Shown here one piece after another: positions 1 to 5,318 of a stretch of 5,355 nt of DNA. The notes beneath the pieces are model-generated. The model did not search any database and was not told the origin of the DNA. It saw only the letters and a program-made list of their open reading frames with translations. The DNA comes from an uncultured Oscillospiraceae bacterium (GTDB lineage Bacteria > Bacillota > Clostridia > Oscillospirales > Ruminococcaceae): positions 1 through 5,355 of the forward strand of contig CAKTCT010000077.1 of NCBI GenBank assembly GCA_934539585.1, read 5' to 3'. The translations under genes were made by a program, and so were the position numbers. Positions within the stretch are counted from its first letter, which is position 1. The number at the start of each line of letters is the position of its first letter.

Positions 1-178
1 CGTCTTTATGAGAAAATGAAAGCCGAGCAGGACAAATACCGGGACTGGCTACTGCATCAGGAGCCGTCCGAAATCCTCAACCACACCTACGAAAGCTCCA
101 CCTCCTCATGGTGGACCCCCACATCCCCGCCGGCGCGAAGCTGTATTGAACCATCTCCCCGCCAACTCAATCAAAGTT

Positions 179-208
179 TTCTGCCGCCTTTTTCAAAAGA
201 CGGCAGAA
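179..208 (+). other. Perfect 8-bp hairpin
   Basis: TTCTGCCG at 179-186 is the exact reverse complement of CGGCAGAA at 201-208, with a 14-base loop. No T-tract follows, so it is not a convincing terminator alone. It lies 28 bases upstream of the strong terminator at 237 and may be part of the same 3' untranslated region. Confidence 0.5.
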
Positions 209-236
209 GTAATATTCTTCAAATGACTCCCAACAT

Positions 237-289
237 AAAACCGCGCCAGCGAGAAGCAACGCTTCAACTCGCCAGCGCGGTTTTCTTTT
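237..289 (+). terminator. Rho-independent terminator, probably bidirectional
   Basis: AAAACCGCGC (237-246) pairs with GCGCGGTTTT (275-284). A 2-base CA/CA internal mismatch follows, then GCGAG (249-253) pairs with CTCGC (268-272) and AAGC (254-257) with GCTT (261-264) around an AAC loop. CTTTT follows on the plus strand. On the opposite strand the stem is followed by TTTTATGTT, so it could also stop the minus-strand regulator transcript arriving from 513. Its overlap with the frame that ends at 291 is strong evidence that this frame's tail is not a real protein. Confidence 0.78.
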
Positions 290-334
290 AAAATCCCCAC
301 GGCCCACCCAAACCCGTCGCCGCGCAGCCCGTCG

Positions 335-462
335 CGCGGCCACCGAAGCCCAACGCGAAATACTAGGCCGCGGCGACACGGGAGCGGCGACACGCCGCCG
401 CGGCCATCGAAGCCCAGCACGAAATACCAGGCCGCGTCGACATGGGAGCGGCGACACGCCGC
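335..462. repeat. Two tandem copies of a 64-bp GC-rich repeat
   Basis: Unit 1 is 335-398 and unit 2 is 399-462, exactly abutting. By eye they differ at six positions out of 64, with no gaps. Each unit ends with GCGGCGACACGCCGC, a 6-bp stem with an ACA loop. Both units are open on the minus strand in more than one frame, giving Arg/Pro-rich repeats with no protein-family character, so I do not call a gene here. The flanking 292-334 is also very GC-rich but does not clearly contain a third unit. Unit 2 is followed by GCGTCGAC, echoing the CGCGTCGAC inside it (433-441). Confidence 0.85.
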
Positions 463-473
463 GCGTCGACACA

Positions 474-502
474 AGTATTTGAACAAAAATCCAGTATTTG
501 AA
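474..502. repeat. Short direct repeat AGTATTTGAA x2
   Basis: AGTATTTGAA occurs at 474-483 and again at 493-502, 19 bp apart, in the AT-rich patch between the 64-bp repeats and the end of the regulator gene. It could be the scar of a small duplication, a protein-binding site or chance. No function is assigned. Confidence 0.35.
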
Positions 503-512
503 ACAGCCTGCC

Positions 513-1370
513 CTATACTTTTTCCGGTTCTTCTGATATTGTAGAAATGCGGTACTGCCTGGGCGTCAGCCCGGTCTGACTGCGAAACACCCGGTAAAAA
601 TAGTTGTAATCCCCGAACCCCGTCTGCTGGCAGATTTCCCAGTGGCTCAGGGTGGTAGTCGCCAGAAGGTCCATGGCTTTCTGGACCCGCATCCGGGTGA
701 GCTGCTCCTTGATCCCGCAGCCGTAGGTCTGGCAGGACAGGTGGTAAAGCCCCGTCCGGCTCACCGAAAGGGCCTTGCAGATGGTCTCGCTGGACAGGTC
801 CTCCGCCAGATGGTCGGTGAGATACTGGCTCAGAAGCGCCTGAGGGCTTCCGGGAGCCAGCCGCGCCATGCCCTTCTGGTACAGCGCCGCCGCCGCCAGC
901 GCTAACAGATCAGCCGCCGACTTCAGCTTGGGGTAGGAAATCCGCTGCAGCTCGGAATACGCCTGCTTCAGCGCCCCCTCGTCCAGCTGGAAGGGCTGGC
1001 AGCACTCCCTGGCGTACTGCCACTCCGCATCCTCGTCCTCGCCCTGGACGATGTGGCTCAGAAGCAGGAACCCCACCACGGCGTCCTCAATGAGGACCGG
1101 CGTGATGACCTCGATGAGCCCCGCGTGACAGGCGTAGATGAGACTTTCTTTCTGCTGAATGGCCTTGCGGCAGGCCGCCAGGTCGCAGTGACGGCACCCC
1201 GCCGCCCCGCCGGGCGCGCTCCGGATCAGCCTGCAGTAGGCCGGCAGCTCCGGCGGATAGGACAGAAACTCCGCGCCGTGGGCGTCGAAGGCCGCGGCCC
1301 GCAGCCCCGTGAGCCGGTGAAAGTCCTGGAGCAGCACCGTCAGCTGCTTTTTCTCAAAAATCGCGCTCAT
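513..1370 (-). CDS. PocR-domain / AraC-family transcriptional regulator
   Basis: A 285-residue cytoplasmic DNA-binding regulator. Residues about 8-165 match the PocR sensory-domain pattern: Cys59-x2-Cys62 and Cys67 in GCRHCDLAACRKA, then YACHAGLIEVITPV around residues 79-91 and a hydrophobic FLLLSHIV strand. PocR domains are known or proposed to bind small ligands, and the Cys cluster may hold a metal. Residues about 177-275 form the two-helix-turn-helix AraC domain; its second half is the classic GFGDYNYFYRVFRSQTG (251-267) followed by LTPRQYR. The ATG at 1368-1370 is preceded by AAGGAAGG (1384-1391, minus strand), somewhat distant at 13 bases, and by a good promoter. It is divergent from the isomerase-epimerase pair, so it is most likely their local activator. 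The ligand, presumably a pentose or its derivative, is inferred from neighbours only. Confidence 0.9.
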   Translation of the reverse strand: MSAIFEKKQLTVLLQDFHRLTGLRAAAFDAHGAEFLSYPPELPAYCRLIRSAPGGAAGCRHCDLAACRKAIQQKESLIYACHAGLIEVITPVLIEDAVVGFLLLSHIVQGEDEDAEWQYARECCQPFQLDEGALKQAYSELQRISYPKLKSAADLLALAAAALYQKGMARLAPGSPQALLSQYLTDHLAEDLSSETICKALSVSRTGLYHLSCQTYGCGIKEQLTRMRVQKAMDLLATTTLSHWEICQQTGFGDYNYFYRVFRSQTGLTPRQYRISTISEEPEKV

Positions 1371-1402
1371 GGCACGTCGCCTGCCTTCCTTGTGATATTC
1401 TT

Positions 1403-1432
1403 ATCTTAATCAATTTTCCAGGGTTTTGTCAA
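1403..1432 (-). promoter_or_regulatory. Sigma-A-type promoter of the AraC-family regulator
   Basis: On the minus strand TTGACA (1427-1432), a perfect -35, is followed after 18 bases by TAAGAT (1403-1408), a 4-of-6 match to the -10 consensus. Transcription would start near 1396, about 25 bases before the start codon. No comparably good plus-strand promoter is visible for the isomerase gene, which fits activator-dependent expression in that direction. Confidence 0.6.
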
Positions 1433-1498
1433 GAAAAATATCTGCAAAGGTCCGTCCGGCGCGGATGTTTTTTCCAGTTTTTAAACGCAAATAACGTT

Positions 1499-1504
1499 AG
1501 GAGG
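1499..1504 (+). promoter_or_regulatory. Ribosome binding site of the isomerase gene
   Basis: A perfect AGGAGG lies 7 bases before the ATG at 1512. It fixes this start for the isomerase and rules out downstream in-frame methionines. Confidence 0.85.
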
Positions 1505-1511
1505 TTTTTTC

Positions 1512-3002
1512 ATGAAAAGCACCAACATCCCCGAAATCAAGCTGGGCATCCTGGCAGTCAGCCGCGACTGCTTTCCCATCCAGCTGAGCCAGAAGCGCCG
1601 CAGCGCCATCAAGGCCGCCTGCGACGCCAGAAACCTGCCGGTCTACGAGGCCCAGACCGTTGTGGAAAGCGAAGCGGACATGCTCAAGGCCGTTGCCGAG
1701 GTCAAAGAGGCCGGCTGCAACGCCCTCACCGTTTTCCTGGGCAACTTCGGCCCCGAGACCCCTGAGACCCTGGTGGCCAAATACTTCGACGGCCCATGTA
1801 TGTTCGTCGCCGCCGCAGAAGGCGATGGCGACATGATCAACGGCCGGGGCGACGCCTACTGCGGCATGCTCAACTGTTCCTATAACCTGGGCATGCGCCA
1901 CCTGAAGGGCTATATCCCCGAGTACCCCGTGGGCACCGCCGAGGAGATCGCCCAGAAAATGGCGGAGTTCGTCCCCATCGCCCGGGCCCTCCAGGGTGTG
2001 GCCAACCTGAAGATCATCACCTTCGGACCCCGTCCCCAGGACTTCTTCGCCTGCAACGCCCCCATCAAGGGCCTCTATGAGCTGGGCGTCGAGATCGAGG
2101 AAAACTCCGAGCTGGACCTCCTGGTCAGCTATAAGGAGCACGAAAACGACCCCCGCATCCCCGCCGTCTGCGCCGACATGGCCGCCGAGATGGGGGAGGG
2201 CCGCTACTACCCCGACCTGAGCACCCGCATGGCCCAGTTTGAGCTGACCCTCCTGGATTGGGCCGAGAAGCACAAAGGCAGCAAGAAGTACGTGGCCTTC
2301 GCCGATAAGTGCTGGCCCGCCTTCCCGTCCCAGTTCGGCTTCGAGCCCTGCTACGTCAACAGCCGCCTGGCATCCCGGGGCATCCCCGTGGCCTGCGAGG
2401 TGGACATCTACGGCGCCCTCTCCGAGTACATCGGCATGTGCGTCTCCGGCGACACCACCACCCTCCTGGACATCAACAACAGCGTGCCCCAGTACATCTA
2501 CGACGAGGACATCTGCGGCAAGTTCGACTGCACCCTCACCGACACCTTCATGGGCTTCCACTGCGGCAACACCCCCAGCGTCAAGATGTGCTCCGACCGG
2601 GCCGTGAAGTACCAGCTCATCCAGCACCGCCTCCTGGAGCCCGCCGGCAGCGACCCCGACTTCACCCGCGGCACCCTGGAGGGCGACATCGCCCCCGGCG
2701 ACATCACCTTCTACCGCCTCCAGTGCGACAGCGACGGCGATCTCCGGGCCTATATCGCCCAGGGCCGCATCCTCCCCGTCCACACCCGGAGCTTCGGCGG
2801 CATCGCCATCTTCGACATCCCCGAAATGGCCCGGTTCTACCGCCACGTGCTGATCCAGAAACGCTACCCCCACCACGGTGCCGTGGCCTTCGGCCATTAC
2901 GGCAAGGCTCTCTTTGAGGTCTTCAAGTTCCTGGGCATCGCCGACATCGCCTACAACCAGCCCAAGAACCTGCCGTACCCCACCGAGAACCCCTTCGCAT
3001 AA
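1512..3002 (+). CDS. L-fucose/L-arabinose isomerase family protein (FucI-like)
   Basis: A 496-residue cytoplasmic aldose-ketose isomerase of the FucI fold. The N-terminal half is an alpha/beta region starting KLGILAVSRDCFP. The C-terminal half carries the family signatures CWPAFPSQFG, CEVDIYGALSEY, LLDINN and FHCGNTPS. Glu296 (in CEVD) and Asp320 (in LLDINN) are 24 residues apart, the same spacing as metal ligands Glu337 and Asp361 of E. coli FucI. A third ligand should be a C-terminal His, perhaps in HHGAVAFGHYG (454-464). The protein is about 95 residues shorter than E. coli FucI, as is usual for this bacterial subgroup. It is followed after 2 bp by araD, so the substrate is more likely L-arabinose or a related pentose (giving L-ribulose) than L-fucose. 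Substrate is inference. Long open frames on the opposite strand are GC-bias shadows. Confidence 0.88.
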   Translation: MKSTNIPEIKLGILAVSRDCFPIQLSQKRRSAIKAACDARNLPVYEAQTVVESEADMLKAVAEVKEAGCNALTVFLGNFGPETPETLVAKYFDGPCMFVAAAEGDGDMINGRGDAYCGMLNCSYNLGMRHLKGYIPEYPVGTAEEIAQKMAEFVPIARALQGVANLKIITFGPRPQDFFACNAPIKGLYELGVEIEENSELDLLVSYKEHENDPRIPAVCADMAAEMGEGRYYPDLSTRMAQFELTLLDWAEKHKGSKKYVAFADKCWPAFPSQFGFEPCYVNSRLASRGIPVACEVDIYGALSEYIGMCVSGDTTTLLDINNSVPQYIYDEDICGKFDCTLTDTFMGFHCGNTPSVKMCSDRAVKYQLIQHRLLEPAGSDPDFTRGTLEGDIAPGDITFYRLQCDSDGDLRAYIAQGRILPVHTRSFGGIAIFDIPEMARFYRHVLIQKRYPHHGAVAFGHYGKALFEVFKFLGIADIAYNQPKNLPYPTENPFA

Positions 3003-3004
3003 TT

Positions 3005-3700
3005 ATGCTGGAAGAACTGAAACGCCAGGTCTGTGAAGCCAATCTGGAGCTGCCCCGCCGGGGCCTGGTGACGTATACCTGGGGCAACGTCTCCGGCATC
3101 GACCGGGAGCGGGGTCTGGTGGTCATCAAGCCCTCCGGCGTGGACTACCAGGACCTGACCCCGGATATGCTGGTGGTCCTGGACCTCAACGGCAACCGGA
3201 TCGAGGGCAGCCTGAACCCCAGCAGCGACACCAAGACCCACCTGGAGCTCTATAAGGCCTATCCCGCCCTGGGCGGGGTGGTCCATACCCATAGCACCCA
3301 CGCCGTGGCCTTCGCCCAGGCCCGCCGGGACCTCCCGGCCCTGGGCACCACCCACGCGGACTACTTCTACGGGCCGGTTCCCTGCACCCGGGAGTTGACC
3401 CCGGCGGAAGTGGACGAGGACTACGAAAGGAACACCGGCAAGGTCATTGTCGAGACCTTTTCCGCCCGGGGCATCGACCCGGTCCACGTCCCCGGCATCC
3501 TCTGCGCCAGCCACGGCCCCTTTACCTGGGGCAAGGACCCGGCCCAGGCGGTCTACCACGCCGTGGTCCTGGAGGAGGTGGCCAGAATGGCCCTCCTGAC
3601 CCTGACCATCGACCCTACCGCCGCCCCCGCCCCCCAGCACGTTCTGGATAAGCACTTCCTCCGCAAACACGGCCCCGGCGCCTATTACGGCCAGAAATGA
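3005..3700 (+). CDS. araD: L-ribulose-5-phosphate 4-epimerase
   Basis: A 231-residue class II aldolase/adducin-fold enzyme that converts L-ribulose-5-phosphate to D-xylulose-5-phosphate, feeding the pentose phosphate pathway. Length and sequence track E. coli AraD almost end to end (MLEELKRQVCEANLELP, TWGNVSGIDRERG, KPSGVDY, GTTHADYFYG, LRKHG, YYGQK). Zn ligands are His94 and His96 (VVHTHSTH) and His170 (ASHGPF). Other active-site counterparts are Asp75, Thr115, Asp119, Glu141 and Tyr228, one less than E. coli numbering because of a one-residue gap. The C-terminal Tyr and the 231-aa length favour AraD over FucA, which is about 215 aa. The ATG is 2 bp after the isomerase stop and has no good Shine-Dalgarno of its own, so translation is probably coupled. 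L-ribulokinase, needed between the two enzymes, is not in this window. Confidence 0.94.
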   Translation: MLEELKRQVCEANLELPRRGLVTYTWGNVSGIDRERGLVVIKPSGVDYQDLTPDMLVVLDLNGNRIEGSLNPSSDTKTHLELYKAYPALGGVVHTHSTHAVAFAQARRDLPALGTTHADYFYGPVPCTRELTPAEVDEDYERNTGKVIVETFSARGIDPVHVPGILCASHGPFTWGKDPAQAVYHAVVLEEVARMALLTLTIDPTAAPAPQHVLDKHFLRKHGPGAYYGQK

Positions 3701-3708
3701 CGCCGCCC

Positions 3709-3751
3709 TTGCGCCGGTTTCCCAGGGAAGGATCCGCGGCGCAAACCGGCG
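3709..3751 (+). terminator. Alternative hairpins after araD, possible weak terminator
   Basis: Two perfect stems share sequence and exclude each other. TTGCGCCG (3709-3716) pairs with CGGCGCAA (3737-3744), with an inner TTCC/GGAA stem (3719-3722 with 3726-3729). Alternatively CGCCGGTTT (3712-3720) pairs with AAACCGGCG (3743-3751). The position, 8 bases after the araD stop, suits a terminator or mRNA 3'-end stabiliser. Only ATTTC follows, so intrinsic termination would be weak. Confidence 0.4.
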
Positions 3752-3823
3752 ATTTCTCCATTGCCGAGTCGCCGCTTCTCCCGCGCTTCACGCCGTCCGG
3801 ATTCGTCCCGGTTTTGCCGAAAT

Positions 3824-3918
3824 GCTGCCCCCTCTGTCCCAGCCGAACCCCTTTCGCCTGGAACAAGGCACGGCTGCGCTCCCGCCACCCTTTAGAGTTG
3901 TCCCCCAGGAATACGCAT
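3824..3918. repeat. Copy A of a ~95-bp dispersed repeat
   Basis: This copy runs from GCTGCCCCC to AATACGCAT and is nearly identical to 3986-4078. The two share an identical block GCCTGGAACAAGGCACGG and another identical stretch GAGTTGTCCCCCAGGAATAC followed by GCAT. Differences are a handful of substitutions and two 1-base gaps. Frames on both strands are open but rich in Pro, Arg and Gly with no family resemblance, and the gaps shift the frame between copies, so this is non-coding. The whole 3701-4078 stretch has no gene that I can support. Between the copies is a small palindrome, GGGCTTCCAAGCCC (3938-3951). Confidence 0.85.
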
Positions 3919-3985
3919 CCCAACCCCGCCGGCCTTTGGGCTTCCAAGCCCTCTGAAACAAGCCGCAGCCGCCGCTCCGTTGAGA

Positions 3986-4078
3986 GCAGCCCCTCTGCCC
4001 CAGCCGAACCCCTTTGCCTGGAACAAGGCACGGCCGCGCCCCCGCCGCCCTATAGAGTTGTCCCCCAGGAATACGCAT
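3986..4078. repeat. Copy B of the ~95-bp dispersed repeat, abutting the broken transporter gene
   Basis: This is the second copy, 160 bp downstream of copy A measured at the shared AATACGCAT end. The match to copy A stops at base 4078 or 4079, and recognisable solute-binding-protein sequence starts at 4079-4091 (ASKGVFTALNDYY). The repeat edge therefore coincides with the place where the transporter gene lost its 5' end, which suggests that the repeat, or an event at it, caused the truncation. Confidence 0.85.
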
Positions 4079-5105
4079 GCTTCCAAAGGGGTTTTCACCG
4101 CCCTGAACGATTACTATGCGGATCCGGATTTGGCCCCTAATATTCAGAACATCGCAGAGGCGGATCGGGATTTCATCTACAAATGTCTGACTTTGCCCGA
4201 TGGCAATGTCTACTCTCTTTTCAATTATGGCCCCAGCGACTGGAATGCGGCTCGTTACCGTGTCTGGATGGCGGGAAGGACTGGAGTATATCTATAAGCT
4301 CTGCCAAGAAGGACTCCTTTCTCCTCTCAGCTTTACCCAGGACTATACGCAGCTTTCCGCATTGGTCAACGTAGAGGGCGGTGTTGCTGGTACAATCGCC
4401 AGCGGAAGCACCAGCACCTTTGGAGAAGAGATTTCTGGCGATATGACGCTTCTTGAGCCGTTGAAAGGGCCCTCTGGCGCACAGTACGCCACCTATCTGG
4501 CAATCATGCCCACAGATTACTGGTATATTACCAAGGACTGTGCAAATCCGGAACAGGCGTTTCAGCTGGGCGATTATCTGTTGGGAGATGACGCCTTCAC
4601 CGTGGGGCGTTATGGCGAGCCGGGCGTCGACTGGACCGATGATGCGGCGGTTTGTGAGGAATATCAGGGAACCTATGAGGAATCAGACGGTATCAAGCCC
4701 AAATTGATTGTCCTGAACAATATTTGGTCGAAACCCCAAAATAAGCATTGGCAAGGCAGCAATCCCGCCTATCTGTCAGTAGCGGACGCCAGAGCATTTT
4801 CCACCATCGGTAAAAAATCCGAGCTTGACAACGTGGTCAACTTCACCCAGATGCATACCCAGCTGTATATGCCCCACATCCCGAAGAATATCATCCCCAA
4901 AATCACCTATACCGAGGCAGAACGCGAGACGATTGCTGATATGAAGACCAGTATCGACGCGTATGCCTATGATACGGCAGTAGCATTTATTACTGGTAAT
5001 AAACCTCTCTCCGAATGGGACAGCTATCTTCAGGAGCTGGAAAAAATGGGATTGGATGAGTATCTGAAGGTTTCTCAGGAAGCCTATGATCGAAGCTACC
5101 GCTGA
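4079..5105 (+). pseudogene. Remnant of an LplA/YtcQ-like sugar ABC transporter solute-binding lipoprotein
   Basis: Family members are extracellular lipoproteins of about 540 aa that deliver oligosaccharides to an LplB/LplC-type permease. Here about 60 residues in one frame (KGVFTALNDYYADPDLAP, then LPDGNVYSLFNYGPSDWNAA) break off near 4262-4275, and the adjacent frame continues with REGLEYIYKLCQEGLLSP, FTQDYTQL and DYWYITKDCANPEQAFQLGD to the family-typical C-terminus (FITGNKPLSEWDSYL, then AYDRSYR). The signal peptide, lipobox and roughly the first 100 residues are missing. Roughly 80-110 residues that normally include the WLDNLGL-type segment are also missing at the frame switch. The ATG at 4200 opens the second frame but translates out-of-frame residues first and has no Shine-Dalgarno, so I reject it as a true start. 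GC content is lower than in the isomerase and araD. Missing lengths are estimates from memory of the family. Confidence 0.8.
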
Positions 5106-5113
5106 CCGCAGCC

Positions 5114-5150
5114 AAGCCGGAGCGGCCGTGAATGCGGCCGCCCCGGCTTT
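5114..5150 (+). terminator. Strong hairpin between binding-protein remnant and permease
   Basis: AAGCCGG (5114-5120) pairs with CCGGCTT (5143-5149), and GCGGCCG (5122-5128) pairs with CGGCCGC (5135-5141), with one A/C mismatch and a 6-base loop. Only a short TTT-type tail follows before GATAT. Its position 9 bases after the binding-protein stop and 25 bases before the permease start fits an intercistronic attenuating or stabilising hairpin. Such hairpins let binding protein accumulate above permease in many ABC operons. Confidence 0.65.
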
Positions 5151-5174
5151 GATATCAGAGAGGAGTTGACCTAC

Positions 5175-5318
5175 TTGACGCAGTCCTTGCGGTTGGAACA
5201 GAGCTGGGTGCGGCGTTTCCGTAAATACTATCTGTCCCGCTGGCAGTTGTACCTGCTCTTGACTTTGCCGATTGTTTATCTAAGGCAACACCGCATAAAT
5301 TGCAAAGTTTCCGTTTAG
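5175..5318 (+). pseudogene. 5' end of an LplB-like sugar ABC transporter permease, interrupted near base 5281
   Basis: A TTG at 5175, preceded by GAGGAG (5160-5165, 9-base spacing), opens a frame reading LRLEQSWVRRFRKYYLSRWQ and then LYLLLTLPIVYL. This is a basic cytoplasmic N-terminus running into the first membrane helix, as in LplB-type permeases that partner LplA-like binding proteins. The expected continuation (an IIF.Y.PMYG-like periplasmic segment) is absent. After codon CTA at 5280-5282 the frame reads RQHRINCKVSV and stops at 5316-5318. The gene is therefore cut, most likely by inserted or rearranged DNA. The upstream in-frame TTG at 5166 directly abuts the ribosome binding site and is less likely to be the start. 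Confidence 0.68.

Larger units (their letters stand above)
1..291 (+). pseudogene. N-terminal fragment of a DUF3848-like conjugative-element protein with a non-native tail
   Basis: A reading frame open at the left edge begins RLYEKMKAEQDKYRDWLL and continues to about HTYE (base 93). This resembles the start of DUF3848-type proteins of unknown function found on Firmicutes integrative and conjugative elements, where I would expect a segment like YTVREDI next. Instead the frame becomes a Ser/Pro/Trp-rich string, has no family character, and runs straight through a transcription terminator to a stop at 289-291. From about base 93 the third frame reads LHLLMVDPHIPAGAKLY and stops at 147-149, which looks more like a natural C-terminus. 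The simplest reading is a deletion or frameshift joining two gene pieces near base 93. The family call is from memory of the motif and covers only about 30 residues. The gene start lies at or beyond the left edge. Confidence 0.42.

Noticed and set aside
167..486. Two overlapping minus-strand frames of about 100 codons across the 64-bp repeats
   Set aside because: The Arg-rich repetitive products simply mirror the tandem DNA repeat in two frames, and both frames run through the terminator at 237-289.
335..502. A CRISPR-like array in the repeat region
   Set aside because: The 64-bp units abut without spacers and there are only two. The AGTATTTGAA pair is far too short and has only one interval.
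1371..1511. A riboswitch in the leader of the isomerase gene
   Set aside because: The leader is short, AT-rich and has only tiny possible stems (for example TCCG/CGGA near 1455-1465). I see no known aptamer pattern.
1497..2897. A 466-codon open frame on the minus strand opposite the isomerase
   Set aside because: It is an antisense shadow of a GC-rich gene with C/G in third positions. The product is Val/Gly/Ala/Asp-rich with no family character, and the plus strand is a clear enzyme with a perfect ribosome binding site.
2309..2917. A 202-codon plus-strand frame inside the isomerase
   Set aside because: It encodes an Arg/His/Pro-rich string, typical of an off-frame reading of GC-rich DNA, and lies wholly within the real gene.
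2951..3670. A 239-codon minus-strand frame opposite araD
   Set aside because: It is a Gly/Val-rich antisense shadow. AraD on the plus strand has all its catalytic residues.
3615..4140. Several overlapping frames on both strands across the 95-bp repeats (for example 3697-4140 plus, 3615-4031 minus)
   Set aside because: They are Pro/Arg/Gly-rich products with no recognisable domain. Single-base gaps between the repeat copies show the DNA is not constrained as coding sequence.
4200..5105. The plus-strand frame from ATG 4200 as an intact 301-residue protein
   Set aside because: Its first ~23 residues are off-frame relative to the binding-protein homology, which runs in the neighbouring frame there. 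It has no ribosome binding site, signal peptide or lipobox. It is annotated as part of a pseudogene instead.
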